Of a stretch of 64,000 nucleotides of DNA, positions 53,327-64,000 are shown piece by piece. The stretch's first letter is position 1. Each line of letters opens with the position of its first letter. The position numbers and the translations under genes were made by a program. The notes below the pieces were generated by a model, which was not told where the DNA came from, did no database searches, and saw only the letters and a program-made list of their open reading frames with translations. Source of the DNA: Semisulcospira habei (taxonomy: Eukaryota > Mollusca > Gastropoda > Semisulcospiridae); contig BTPG01000001.1 in NCBI GenBank assembly GCA_036245525.1, forward strand, positions 180,730,736 to 180,794,735, in the 5' to 3' direction.

Positions 53327-53537
53327 ACGCGTGAGTGCGTTTGTGCGCGGCGTATGCGCGTGTTTGTGTTTAGTGGACTATATATTTTGTACCACTGTGC
53401 TTTGATGTCCCTGTTTTATGTATATTTTGTACTTAGTTAGTCGTAGTTGTAGCAAAGGCAGGTACGAAAAATGGCATAGTCACTGACTGTGTTAATATCT
53501 TCACCGTTGTAAAATAAAGATTCATTGATTCATTGAT

Positions 53538-53548
53538 TCTCTCTCTCA

Positions 53549-53644
<96 letters not shown>

Positions 53645-53664
53645 CCCTCTCTATCTCTCTCTCT
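53538..53664. repeat. (CT)n microsatellite at the 3' end of LINE copy 2
   Basis: A long CT run directly after GATTCATTGATTCATTGATT. Open Ser/Leu and Arg/Glu frames over it are artefacts. Confidence 0.97.
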
Positions 53665-53699
53665 TTACACACTCCTGTAAATAAAACTTTTTATCATCA

Positions 53700-55160
53700 T
53701 CATCCTCCTCTCTCTCTCTCTCCTGAAAAGTTTCAAGCAAAAGAAATATACAGATTAAAAAGAGATTCGCATGCTGCTACAAATAACCAGAACTGACTTT
53801 AATCTAGCTTTATTTACTTGAGGTCACTTTGGATTAATTTAGTTTGTCCCAGGCCATGAAAATTGAAATCAATTGCATCAGCGAAATATTACCGATTTTT
53901 GGAAACCTTTGTAATTATAACCTGAAAGACCTAATCTCAGGCAAAACACTTAAGCTAAGCTTTCATAACACGAATCCGATGCGAATTCGATCCGAATCCG
54001 AAGCTGGTCCGAAACATAAAAGTTCGTGTAAGTCCTTTCATGTTTGTGTGTTTCAATATGCCCGATGTTGTACCGAATTCGCATCCGACTGCACACAAAG
54101 CAGGGTTGGGGGGGATTACAATTTCAGCTTGAATTAAAAAACAATTTTCAACTTTGGTAAAATAACGGTTATGTCATTGACCCATGGCACTGGCCTTACA
54201 ATATTTATGTGACATATAGAGGTCACAAAAAAGGGACATAATTTCAGCTTGAATTAACAAAAGTCTCAGGCAAGGTATGTTGTCGGTTATATAGAATGAC
54301 ACAATTTCCTCAGAAACCAGTCCTTACTACTGAAATCGAATGTTGGCATCCTCTAGTTTTTGTGAGTACTGTACATCTTCCAATCGTGCTTTCTTCGAAC
54401 TGTGTGACAATGGCTTTGAACCATCTGTATTGGCTTAATTCTGTTGTAACATCGTAGTTTTGTAGTCCTGTTTGTCGGACGTCCGTGTCAGTCTGATAAT
54501 AGTAATTATCAGACTAAAACACCACACGGTTGGATGACATAATACCCCCTACTTTTTGTGAACACTATATGTCCCAGTCTGAAAATGTAGGACAAAGCCA
54601 TTTCTAATCATTGACATAACCATTATTTTACTAATACTAATACTGCATGAACTGGGACCCTACACAATTCTGAAATATGAAAAAAATACGACTGTGACCA
54701 AAGAAAGGTTTGGTGTCCAGGCAAAATGACGGGCTTGTTCAGATAGCATGTCCTGGTAAATCAAAGTTGCACAGTTGCAGTGCGGCCGAATTGATCAATG
54801 TTCAGGTCGTACTTCATAGGCAATAGCTGTCCCTCTCCCACATAACCCGCCCATTAGGGCCGTCCATTATCACTTCAGTGCCGTGGACGTTAAACCCGAT
54901 CTAACCAACCAATAAAAGAAAGGTTTGCAGCTTGTTGAAGAGACATACTGATAGTTTTACAGGAAGTAGAATCTATAATCAGAGGCAATAAAAACGCGAA
55001 ATGTGTCTGTAAATGTACCCACAAGCAAAGATCCGCCAGCTATCCATCCATATAACAAAACAAGAAAATATTTCTTTGTTGTTTACATGTTGAGACTACT
55101 GTCTGAGCTACCTGCACACAAATTTTGAAAGAGTTATCGCCCTTAGCTGCCTTGGAAGAC
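53700..55160. other. Non-coding stretch with short inverted and direct repeats
   Basis: No gene was recognised. AATTTCAGCTTGAATTAA occurs twice (near 54119 and 54240). A perfect 10-base stem with a 4-base loop, GTCTGATAAT/ATTATCAGAC, lies at 54491-54514. A SINE-like tail GTGGACGTTAAACCCGATCT is near 54885. Confidence 0.5.
54840..54910 (+). repeat. SINE/LINE tail fragment
   Basis: GCCGTGGACGTTAAACCCGA followed by TCTAACCAACCAATAAA resembles the GGCGTTAAACCCAAATAACTA tails elsewhere in the window, with its own tetranucleotide-type repeat end. Confidence 0.5.
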
Positions 55161-55167
55161 ACGAGTG

Positions 55168-55172
55168 TATTG

Positions 55173-55207
<35 letters not shown>

Positions 55208-55315
55208 AGAACTTTATTGCCATATGTAGCAATACATTAGGAAATCGTTGCGGTGCCGCGCAACATAAAAGGACTGAAGAACATTAAACACATCAAAGTC
55301 AAAATATAATTAAGC
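55168..55315 (-). mobile_element. Retroelement 3' end with (TCAA)n tail
   Basis: On the minus strand GCAATAAAGTTCTATCAATC leads into eight or so TCAA units. The AATAAAG signal next to a short tandem tail is characteristic of a LINE or SINE 3' end. The family was not identified. Confidence 0.5.
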
Positions 55316-55324
55316 TAGTAACGT

Positions 55325-55483
<159 letters not shown>

Positions 55484-55616
55484 GTATGCCTTAGTACTGA
55501 ACTATTGTGGTCTAAGCATAAAGACAATAAACACGATTTCACAGTAACACAAATTACATAGGACATACCGTAATGTAAAACTGAACACGTCACTAGCATC
55601 ATAGACACAGCAGTGT

Positions 55617-57812
55617 CTTGGCTTGACTTCGCGAACGAAGATTCTATAGGGCTTGCCCACGTCGTCTGCAGGCATTTTCGTGGCTGCAGAGGCCAATCCG
55701 GGACAGGCAGGTTCGACCGCAGTGGCTGCAGGGGAAGGTCTGGTCAGGGTTCTGAGTTACGACAACTCTGTTTTTTCTTCTGAGCCGCTTGTCCTTAAGG
55801 TTAGCTCTGCGAGAGTCCTCAAAGGAGACGGCTGCCTTGTGAATGGTGGAGCGCCAGGTGTCACGGTCCGCAGCAAGCGAAGACCACTGGCGGTGGTCGA
55901 TTTGGCAGGCACTAAGTGACTTCTTGAGACCGTCTTTGTATCTCTTCTTTGGTGCCCCTCTGTCTCGGTGTCCAGTGGCGAGCTCGCCGAACAGAGTGAT
56001 CTTGGGTAGGCGATGATCCTCCATCCTGGAGACGTGCCCCGCCCAGCGAAGCTGTGTCCGCAGCAGCAAAGCCTCGATGCTCACAGTTTCCGCCTGTTCA
56101 AGGACCTCGACGTTGGTGACATAGTCACTCCAGTGAATGCTGAGGATGGTACGCAGGCAGCGCTGGTGAAAGCGTTCGAGGAGTCGTAGTTGGCTGCCGT
56201 AGAGGGCCCAGGACTCGGAACCGTACAGCAGGGTGGTGAGGACGACAGCTCTGTACACGCTGATCTTGGTGCCTTTTTTCAGCTGTTGATTGTGCCACAC
56301 CCGCTTGAATAGTCGCCCGAAAGCACTGTTCGCTTTTGCCAGCCTGTTGTCCAGCTCCTTGTCCAGCTTGGCGTCTGACGTGATGATGCAGCCAAGGTAG
56401 GTAAACTGGTGTACAGACTTCAGTTCGGACTCGCCGATGGTGATGTGGGGAGGGCGATGCTCTTCCTTGGGTGCCGGCTGATGAAGGACCTCTGTCTTTT
56501 TCAGACTGACCTCAAGTCCAAAGAGCTGGGCAGCATCTGCGAAGCAGGACGTAATGCGCTGCAAGGCTCTCTCTGTGTGTGCAACGAGGGCAGCGTCATC
56601 AGCGAAGAGCAGCTCACGAATCAGTTGGTCTAGGGTTTTCGTGTGGGCCTGCAGTCGTCTGAGGTTGAACAGGCTGCCATCGAGACGATACCTGATGTAC
56701 ACTGCGTCGTCATCGTCGAGGTCCACTGTGGCCTGCTTCAACATCATGCTGAAGAAGATGGTGAAGAGGGTCGGTGCCAGCACGCAGCCTTGCTTCACGC
56801 CGTTGCGAATGGGGAATGGTTCTGAGAGGTCACTGTTTAGTCTGACCTGGCCTTGCTGGTCCTCGTGGAGCTGGACGATCATGTTGAGGAACTTTGGGGG
56901 ACAACCTAGTCGCTCCAGGATCTGCCACATGCCTTGCCTGCTCACAGTGTCGAACGCTTTTGTTAGGTCGACAAATGTTACGTACTGCCCTTTGTTCTGC
57001 TCGCGGCACTTCTCCTGAAGCTGTCTCAGCACAAAGACCATGTCGGTGGTACTCCTGTTGGCTCTGAAGCCACACTGGCCCTCTGGGAGTTGGTCTTCAG
57101 CGATGGCAGGTACCAGCCGATTCAGAAGCAACCTTGCGAGAATTTTCCCGGCAATGGACAGCAGGGTAATTCCACGATAATTAGAGCAGGCAGACTTCTC
57201 TCCTTTGTTCTTGTACAGGGTGATGATGACTGCATCACGGAGATCCTTTGGTAGTGTTCCTTTTTCCCAGCAGCAGAGAAAGAGGTCGTGGAGCTTGTTG
57301 TGCAGTGCTGGGCCTCCATGTTTCCAGATCTCTGGCGGGATTCCGTCAATGCCTGCTGCTTTGCCACTCTTGAGCTGGTGGATGGCTGTGAGGGTCTCTT
57401 CGGCGGTGGGCGGTTCGTCCAATTTAATCTTTAGTGGAAGGTGTGGGATTTGGAGGATGACTGTTTCTTGAACAGTGCGTTCAGCGCCGAAGAGGTCCTG
57501 AAAGTATTCCGACCAGCGGTTCAAGATGGGGGTATTATCTGTGAGGAGTGCCTGTCCATCAGCGCTTCGCAGGGGACTTTGTACCAGGTGCCTAGGGCCA
57601 TACACTGCTTTCAGTGCTTCGTAGAAGCCCCTGTAGTCACCGTTGTCAGCGCAGAGCTGGGTCCTCTGTGCGAGTCTGGACCACCACTCGTTCTGGAGTT
57701 CTCTAAGCTTGAGCTGGAGACTGCTGCAGATGAGGCGGAAGGCAGACTTCTTCACAGGGCAGGAAGGCTGGGCTAGGTGGGCCTGGTGGGCGGCTCTTTT
57801 TTTTGCTAGACG
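55617..57812 (-). mobile_element. RTE/Proto2-like LINE, copy 2, 5'-truncated
   Basis: Nearly the same sequence as 49470-51680 by eye, with the same very short 3' UTR ending in CTTCGTTCGCGAAGTCAAGC. Similarity to copy 1 ends at GTTCCTGG near 57812, so the 5' truncation is deeper and the endonuclease is missing. Confidence 0.88.
55644..57755 (-). CDS. LINE reverse transcriptase, 703 codons open (copy 2)
   Basis: All RT blocks are present and open: SNYRGITLLSIAGKILARLL, GQCGFRANRSTTDMVF, FVDLTKAFDTVSR, NGVKQGCVLAPTLF and LLFADDAALVAHTE. The C-terminal zinc finger (CGRTCLSRIGLCSHENAC) is intact. Most differences from copy 1 are single residues such as DNVSR/DTVSR and TVYRPPH/EEHRPPH. Lacking the endonuclease, it could not move on its own. 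The first Met is internal to the original protein. Confidence 0.86.
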   Translation of the reverse strand: MKKSAFRLICSSLQLKLRELQNEWWSRLAQRTQLCADNGDYRGFYEALKAVYGPRHLVQSPLRSADGQALLTDNTPILNRWSEYFQDLFGAERTVQETVILQIPHLPLKIKLDEPPTAEETLTAIHQLKSGKAAGIDGIPPEIWKHGGPALHNKLHDLFLCCWEKGTLPKDLRDAVIITLYKNKGEKSACSNYRGITLLSIAGKILARLLLNRLVPAIAEDQLPEGQCGFRANRSTTDMVFVLRQLQEKCREQNKGQYVTFVDLTKAFDTVSRQGMWQILERLGCPPKFLNMIVQLHEDQQGQVRLNSDLSEPFPIRNGVKQGCVLAPTLFTIFFSMMLKQATVDLDDDDAVYIRYRLDGSLFNLRRLQAHTKTLDQLIRELLFADDAALVAHTERALQRITSCFADAAQLFGLEVSLKKTEVLHQPAPKEEHRPPHITIGESELKSVHQFTYLGCIITSDAKLDKELDNRLAKANSAFGRLFKRVWHNQQLKKGTKISVYRAVVLTTLLYGSESWALYGSQLRLLERFHQRCLRTILSIHWSDYVTNVEVLEQAETVSIEALLLRTQLRWAGHVSRMEDHRLPKITLFGELATGHRDRGAPKKRYKDGLKKSLSACQIDHRQWSSLAADRDTWRSTIHKAAVSFEDSRRANLKDKRLRRKNRVVVTQNPDQTFPCSHCGRTCLSRIGLCSHENACRRRGQAL

Positions 57813-59454
57813 TTCCTGGCTCGCACATTAGTTTGGCCAGCCACCTGCTGCTGTGGAATGCAGGCACTCCCCCCCCCCCCCCCCTGCCAGCAGGCTATTT
57901 AGGTCACTGTCGGCATCAACTATTCCTTCTATAATCTATGTCACGGTTGCGGCGGGACTAATGATGTGCGTGTTGTGCCCACGTGTAATGTTCTCTAACT
58001 CTGCTTCCTCAGTTTTCTACATACCCTGCGGGATGTTTGACAGCAGATATACACTTAGTAGTAGGATACTGGAAGAGCATTCAGTAGTAAACAGTCCTTC
58101 CAGTCAGTATGACTAGCGCGCGCTAATGATTAATTGCCACCGATGGCTTATCGTGCACTCGAGTCAGTTACACCCGAACGTACCGTAACTAAACATGACA
58201 CAGGATTTCACTTGTGTGAAAATAAACAAAACCGGACACATTGTGACAATCAAGTTTCCTGTGAGATGCCTTAACCCACATGTTTTGTTGACGGCTTATG
58301 ATGTTTTAAACTTCCTCATAAGAATTGAATTATGAAATTCACTAGACACAGAACGTCCGGTGCACACTATTTTCGTAATAAATCAGTTTTTGCAATGTGA
58401 ATTACTTTCAAGACCAAACATCCGGATTTTTATCCAAACTGACCTTAGTGACACTGCACGCTGGTCGGTTTTCAGGTGTGTCCTCTGCAAATGCTCTCCA
58501 TTTTACTTTCAATATCCCGTGTTGTAAGGGTCATTGATCACGTCATAAGTAAGCGACGTGAGATTTTATAAGACTAAACACTCTCTTTACACAAGATGTA
58601 ACATTCCTTTCAAAACATTCTCTTACAATGTATCAAAATAAAACGGAACAAAACATATTTACGACGAAAAATGTATCAAAATAAAACGGAACAAAACATA
58701 TTTACGACGAAAAACGCTACAATGAAAAATTCGCTTTTAAAAAAAATTATTATTACCTCATGGCATTTTTAATGACTGACATCAGTCGTGTAACATGGAC
58801 ATTGTGGATAAACAGTATATGCTGAAAACAAGTGACCTTAAATTATACAGAAAACACACCTACTAAACGATCTAACACAGAATGTCACCAAGGAAATATC
58901 AACAGCAATAAACAAGATGAGGATTTCATCCCAAAGACTACCGTATTGTTGCAGTTGACATGCGCTTTTCTTTAGGAACATTCAGATGTGTTCATATTGT
59001 TCAGCTTATCCTGCTGATCCATTTCTCTCCTATCTATGCCAACCTCTGATAAACACACACGCCGGCACACACAAATAAAGACGGACTAACGGCGTTTCCA
59101 GCCATTAGTACGCTCTGCGGGCTCGTGTAGCGACAGGAATTCTGAAGAAGAATAGCACGAGCAGCAAAATGACGTCACAATAAGCTTAACGTCATGGCAT
59201 CGCTAGTCTCACGACGCCGAAGACACAGTGACGAATTGTTTGACGTGACTCATCCAAAAGGCTGGGCTGACTGTTTTCTTCCAGACAGCCTCTGGCAGGG
59301 CTGACTGTTTGATGGGTGTATATACTGGATCCAAAACATGCAAAAATGAATTAATTATCACTGTCTGAAGTCGAGAATCCTTCGTTTCCACATTTTTTTT
59401 TTCTGCAATGAATTATTTTTGTACGAAAACATTGAATAAGTACAAAGCTGGTTA
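57813..59454. other. Non-coding stretch, no gene recognised
   Basis: A C run lies at 57871-57884. A perfect 43-base tandem duplication lies at 58628-58713 (listed separately). No coding frame has recognisable features. Confidence 0.5.
58628..58713. repeat. Perfect tandem duplication of a 43-base unit
   Basis: The unit begins ATGTATCAAAATAAAACGGA and ends ACGACGAAAA. The copies at 58628-58670 and 58671-58713 are identical. Confidence 0.95.
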
Positions 59455-59673
59455 ACGAACTCATCCAATATCTTTGTTGATGCTAGCTGTATTCAAACTT
59501 TAAAATGAATATAACACAAATTACGGACTCAAATGCGGGTCAACCGACTTTCTATAACCGGCAATTTTTCTTTTTAATGAGTAATCCAATTTAAAAATGC
59601 TGAAAAGTACTCCGAGAAACATTTTGAAGGAAACATTTCCTAAAGTTTCAGAGACATACAGGAGAAACTCGTG

Positions 59674-59772
<99 letters not shown>

Positions 59773-59830
59773 TTACGGCGTTTCCCGCCAAATGTACGTT
59801 TAACAACGCGGTTAGCGTAGCTATGCATAA
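59455..59830. repeat. Dispersed repeat with CA core, copy 2
   Basis: Ordered match to 31765-32095, with a much longer (CA)n core at 59676-59770. The post-core block CGGCGTTTCCCGCCAAATGT is shared with copy 1. Confidence 0.7.
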
Positions 59831-60297
59831 CGTAATTTTATTATGTTACTTCCCTGTCGAAGTCTGATGTGTGTCCGCCTATGTTCGTCATTTGCATGCT
59901 ACGGAACGTGCTCCGACCAACCCCATCTCATAGTCTACCGTATTTTCAAAAAGCGTTAAAATTCATACAACAAGAATGGCAAAGCCCTTATGGCTCACGT
60001 GTATGACTGATCAGAAAAAATTGATAACACAAAGTATCACAAATTTTTCACACAATTGCCAACATCATAAGACCCTTTACCTTTTTGAGGGGATCACCCA
60101 AATTAGTATGTATAAAATGGTCCTACCATCAGGTATCTCTGTACCAAGTTTAGGTTTGAAGCTGAAAATAGTATTTGAGAAAAAAAGCTATTTTTTTAGT
60201 AGAAATATTGGCCTATTTCTGGACCTCTTGTGACCTTGACCTTTGTTAGGTGTCATCCCTTATTATTATAGCATAGCATGCCCCGTTCTGGTTTATA
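59831..60297. other. No gene recognised
   Basis: A/T-rich sequence without supported features. Confidence 0.5.
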
Positions 60298-60398
60298 TAT
60301 ATAAACCCCTAGCAACAGCGTCCCACATCTGACTCTATCACGCCAGGTCGATATGCCTTGACGAAGATGTGGGACGATGTTGCCAGGGGTTTATGTAT
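60298..60398. repeat. Long inverted repeat (about 30-base arms)
   Basis: ATAAACCCCTAGCAACAGCG through CCCACATC at about 60300-60330 pairs with GATGTGGGACGATGTTGCCA through GGGGTTTAT at about 60368-60397, with about two mismatches. The loop is about 35 bases. It could be a small MITE or a folded transcript element. Confidence 0.75.
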
Positions 60399-60804
60399 TT
60401 TATGTGAGCGGCGTATCGCCTCTACTGTTGCCGAAGTTTTCAAGTAACCATCTGCCAGCTGATTTGTGGTGGAAAAGATAGACTGGGGTACTGGGCATCT
60501 GCACATAAAACCCCCAGCAAGATCTGCTGTTTTTTATTTTATATATTATATTTTAAATACCGAAATAAATAATAAAGAGAAATAGTGAATTTTTTTTTTT
60601 ACATCAAAAGCAAAGGTTAGGTTGTTGTGTACATCTGCACCAAAAATCTTTGAAATTTCCAATGGGGCATGAAGATATCGCGTTATCAGATCTATTTTTA
60701 GACGCCACTGTCCCTTTAACTGAAAATAAAAAGCTGAGACTGTCGCACTTAGACTTATGATTTTCTTCAATTTTCTTTACGAACAATTTCCAAAGTTCAT
60801 AATA

Positions 60805-61029
60805 AATAATAATGAGTACTTGTATAGCGTCTAAACTCAGAAAACTAATAGTACAAAAAATAAATAATTACAAAAAGACAATTTACAAAAAAAGTACACA
60901 AAATTAAAACAAAAACACAACGCACTCTATAAACAATCTATAGAGAATCACCCTTCAAAAATGCATTCAAGGGAGGTGTTGCGCTAATACTCATACACAC
61001 CCACACTCATTCAGGCGCGCGCACGCACG

Positions 61030-61060
<31 letters not shown>

Positions 61061-61080
61061 ACTCACAAAATACACACTCA

Positions 61081-61164
<84 letters not shown>

Positions 61165-62508
61165 GATTGCTACATACAACTTCAACATACTGGGAGGTCT
61201 GTAACAAAATTCAGTGGTAGCAGACAGCAAAAAGATGGGTCTTTAGAGCTCGCCTGAACGCCTCTCTCGAATCCACATATCTCATTTCGCGTGGGAGGCC
61301 ATTCCACTGGGCTCTGGTAACTGAAATACCTCTCACCAAACGACTTTATATGACGAAAATGATACGTAGGACTCGAGAGTCGGCAGCAGGGCGCAAATTA
61401 TGTCTACAGCTGGAGAAAAGAGGCAAGGTACATAGTGTGGGCAGGAACAGGTGTGTCATGCATGAAAATGTATACTGAATCCTATCTTTTACAGGTAACC
61501 AGTGAAAAGTAGACAGATAGGGTGTGATATGATCAGATCTAGGGACTCTAAGAATCAACCTAGCAGCTGAGTTTTGATTTTTCCAAACAGACACTGGGAA
61601 CAGCCAGCCAGAAGAGCATCGCAGCAGTCTAATTTAGACAAAGCAAAAACGCAGGTTAGTACTTTAGTTGCTTCAGGCTTCAGATAGTGGCAGACTGAAG
61701 CAATATGTCGCAGTTCAGTATAGGCGGATATACAAACGTTGTTCATATAAAAACTCATGAAGTTGTTCATATGAAGGCTCGTCAAGTGTGACACCCAGAT
61801 TTTTTACATGGGGGCAGAAGGGGACAGTGACACCGCAGATTTGTCATGACTGGGGGAGTGTCAATGTCTTCGTCAACCTTAGGGAAGCAGTGATCATGAC
61901 CTCGGTGTTTCCGTCATTCAACTGTAATTTGTCTGAAGTCATCCACATCTTGGTCTCTGAGACACTCTACTGAAGTCTCTCGACTGTGCCCTGTGCTGAG
62001 TATCATCTGCAAACGCATGGTGTGATATGTAAAAACGGTTAAAGACACAGGCCAGAGGCGGAATATACAAGGTAAAGAGGACTGGTCCAAGAACTGAACC
62101 TTGTGGGACGCCAGAGCGCAGAGTGGATGGGCTGGAAATCGTATCATTAACTGCTATGCATTGAGTTCTATCTGTGAGATACGACCTGAACCACGACGAA
62201 GCAGCTTCACGAATGCCTTACACAAAATAGAGACGTTGCAGCAAATTGTCATGGTCAATCGTATCAAAGGCAGCAGGTAGGCCTAACAGATACTTTGCCA
62301 TCATCAAGAGCCTCCAGGAAGTCATTCAGATTGTTTCAAGAGCAGTTTCAGTAGAGTGATCTGCACAGTAAGCAGTCTGATTGGGACTAAGAAGATGATT
62401 TAGGTTCAGATGGACGAGGCGTAGTGACAAAACAAGTATTCAACGACCTTGGAGAAAAATGGGAGGTTTGAGACAGGGTGGTAATTTTGTAGATTGTTGG
62501 AATCTAGA
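60805..62508 (-). mobile_element. L2-like LINE fragment (RT to 3' end), degraded
   Basis: Minus-strand RT blocks appear in several frames: PVSNLPFFSKVVE near 62460, GVPQGSVLGPVLFTLY near 62100 and HHAFADDTQ near 62010. Then come LSKLDCCDALLAGC near 61610 and STFHWLPVKDRIQY near 61490. The 3' end ACGCTATACAAGTACTCATT near 60815 matches the tail of the LINE at 21244-22143. A compound CA microsatellite lies in its 3' UTR. It is not functional. Confidence 0.82.
61018..61161. repeat. Compound (CA)n microsatellite in the L2-like 3' UTR
   Basis: Two CA tracts separated by ATACACACTCACAAA-type sequence. Confidence 0.95.
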
Positions 62509-62509
62509 G

Positions 62510-62513
<4 letters not shown>

Positions 62514-62583
<70 letters not shown>

Positions 62584-62592
62584 ATTATTATT
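62514..62592. repeat. (ATT)n microsatellite
   Basis: A trinucleotide run at the 5' limit of the L2-like fragment, possibly derived from the (ATT)n tail of another L2-type insertion. Confidence 0.95.
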
Positions 62593-62622
62593 ATTACCTT
62601 ATCAAAGGTTTAACAATGGCGG

Positions 62623-63349
62623 TGTTATGTTTGTGGTTGTGTTATTCTTTGAGAGCATGTGTGTTTTAATCATAGGAAAGAACCGATATTCATTTCAGTT
62701 ATCTGGGATAAGAATTACGTACCTTTTTAGTAGGATTCTTCTTTTTTTTTGCACGGAGAATTGCGATCGATTGTTGTTGTAACGCGTAGTTTCTCTACGA
62801 TGTTGTAAAGTTTGACCTACATTAGAATGGAAGGTTCGAGCAGGGTCACGATCTTTCTAGTCACCTCATATATGACGTAAAAGTTGTGGGCAACATTTCG
62901 TAACATAGTATCAAATTCGCTTAGAGGGTTGTGTAAATTTGTAGTAACTTCTAGAGAGTTCTTTTTGAATGAATATTAATGAGTTTTGGTTACGTTTTCT
63001 TTTCTGACTGGTTGTGTTGAGAGAATTTGCTGGATTGTTCTGGAAATCTGTAATAGTATAAAAGACCGTGTTAGGAAGTATGTGTGGTCATTGTATGAGA
63101 GACGCAGTGTGTCAAAAGTGTTGATGCGTTGTAGAGGAGACAGTGTATCAGTGTTGGTGCATTTGTGAATGCATTGTACGGAGATCGCATCGCTGCAATA
63201 AAATATTGTTGGTCCTGTTTCTCCAGTATGGTCTACATCCTTGTGCCACGGGTGACGAGTTGCAGCTGAGTGAAGTTTCTTTGCAAAAACCAAACGTGCG
63301 TGCGTCTGGTGTGATTGCATCATACTACGACTACGACTACCACGTAACA
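62623..63349 (+). repeat. 5' LTR of a gypsy element (full length, 727 bases)
   Basis: It begins TGTTATG and ends CGTAACA. It matches the LTRs at 42233 and 43446. A TATA box (TATAAAAG) lies at 63057-63064 and a polyadenylation signal (AATAAAA) at 63197-63203, in the order expected for U3-R-U5. Confidence 0.88.
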
Positions 63350-63372
63350 TTTGGCACCTCCGACGGGACTTC
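63350..63372 (+). other. Probable tRNA primer-binding site
   Basis: TGGCACCTCCGACGGGAC starts 2-3 bases after the LTR. The leading TGG is complementary to the CCA end of a tRNA, as usual for first-strand priming. The tRNA was not identified. Confidence 0.6.
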
Positions 63373-63430
63373 TTCAGTTGGTTCAGTGGAAAGGGTAGCC
63401 GGAGACAACAGCCAGCAGTGCAACGCAGAG

Positions 63431-64000
63431 ATGGCGACATCGGAAATGGAGACATTCTTGAGATATAGAAAGGAATGCGGACCGGATGGAGCTCAGCTCC
63501 TGGAGTTTGTAAAGGAGAGAGAGAGAAGAAGAAGAGACTGGACAGAAAAAAGGAGCGAGAAAAGTAGAGACTGGAGAGAGAAGAAAAGAGATTGGAGAGA
63601 GAGAAGAAAGAGCCAAAGAGCGTGAAATCAAGAAACTCGAAATTCAGCGAGAAGACGCAGAGAAACAACGAAAACAGGCAGAGAAACAGCGAGAAGAGGC
63701 AGCGACAACACGAAATTCAGCTCAAGAGAATGGAGGTAGAGGCACAGAGCCAGAAGACAATTGAAGCAGCAGCCTTAGCCAGGCCGTGCGCCAAAACCAC
63801 CATCTTTTGTAGAAAATTCAGATAAAATGGACGCTTATCTGGAGCGGTTCGAGTGCTTCACAAGCAGCAACAACTGGAAACAAGTGACTTGGGCCATCAA
63901 ACTGAGCGCAATTCTAACCGGCAAAGCGCTTGCGTTCTACACTCGCCTGCCAGGAGAAGAAGCCGATGAGTATGCCCAGTTGAGAGCCGCCCTGCTGAGA
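63431..64000 (+). pseudogene. Gypsy gag, N-terminal part, frame interrupted, runs off the window
   Basis: ATG 63431 opens MATSEMETFLRYRKECGPDG. A highly charged Arg/Glu/Lys helix follows. The frame shifts near 63610 into another charged stretch (RQRQHEIQLKRMEVEAQSQ) and returns before PPSFVENSDKMDAYLERFE. WAIKLSAILTGKALAFYTRLP is then the typical core of gag proteins in this group of gypsy elements. Gag would form the cytoplasmic particle. Two shifts in a charged repeat-like region could be decay or sequence error. The rest of the element lies beyond the right edge. Confidence 0.75.

Larger units (their letters stand above)
44813..53540 (+). mobile_element. CR1-like LINE copy 2 with nested insertions
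   Basis: The element contains a partial ORF1 (44813-45743), a spacer with a tandem array (45735-46140) and ORF2 (46799-49277, resumed at 52991-53180). A 3' end at about 53540 carries AATAAAGATTCATTGATTCA repeats. The insertion at 49278-52985 separates VLMYKV from VWNHSAPEYLELF. Removing it leaves a LINE of about 5 kb. It is related to copy 1 but clearly a different subfamily by protein sequence. Confidence 0.85.

Overview
The window looks like repeat-rich genomic DNA from a marine invertebrate, most likely a mollusc (low confidence). It carries long dinucleotide microsatellites, many families of non-LTR retrotransposon, Ty3/gypsy-type LTR elements and SINEs. Only one small piece looks like an ordinary host gene: a possible first coding exon with a signal peptide at 40427-40573. 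No tRNA, rRNA or CRISPR array was recognised.

Positions 1-22605 hold two related Polinton/Maverick-type (adintovirus-like) elements lying side by side in the same orientation. Block A (1-13024) contains, from left to right: a broken protein-primed family B DNA polymerase (+); a retroviral-type integrase with one in-frame stop (-); four small, mostly membrane-anchored proteins (-); a 115-residue protein (-); a packaging ATPase (-); the double-jelly-roll major capsid protein (-); a 416-residue protein with a hydrophobic C-terminus (+); a tail-anchored 102-residue protein (-); a 313-residue protein (-); a probable penton-like minor capsid protein (+); a 289-residue-class protein (+); a 231-residue membrane protein (+); and a 30-residue microprotein ending in PPPEYY (+). 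Block B (13269-22605) repeats the same order from the 115-residue protein onward. It is more decayed; of the genes recognised in it, only the ATPase is clearly intact. Its polymerase N-terminus lies on the opposite strand to the polymerase of block A. An inverted-repeat (MITE-like) element sits exactly at the junction. Several frame breaks in block A fall in homopolymer A runs and may be sequence errors.

Positions 22606-32140 are non-coding DNA with LINE fragments (Rex/Babar-like, RNase H-bearing jockey/I-like), a second copy of the SINE that interrupts the polymerase, and a degenerate tandem array. Positions 32140-53540 are dominated by three copies of a CR1-like LINE whose ORF1 encodes an SGNH-type esterase. 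Copy 1 (32140-39710) is interrupted by a tRNA-derived SINE and an (AT)n expansion. Copy 3 (41555-44308, minus) is interrupted by a gypsy element with 5-bp target duplications. Copy 2 (44813-53540) is interrupted by a probable solo LTR (5-bp target duplications), which itself contains a long-ORF LINE (RTE/Proto2-like, 911 residues).

Positions 53540-64000 hold a second copy of that LINE (55617-57812), more simple repeats, an L2-like LINE on the minus strand (60805-62508), and the 5' LTR, primer-binding site and start of gag of another member of the same gypsy family (62623-64000), running off the right edge.
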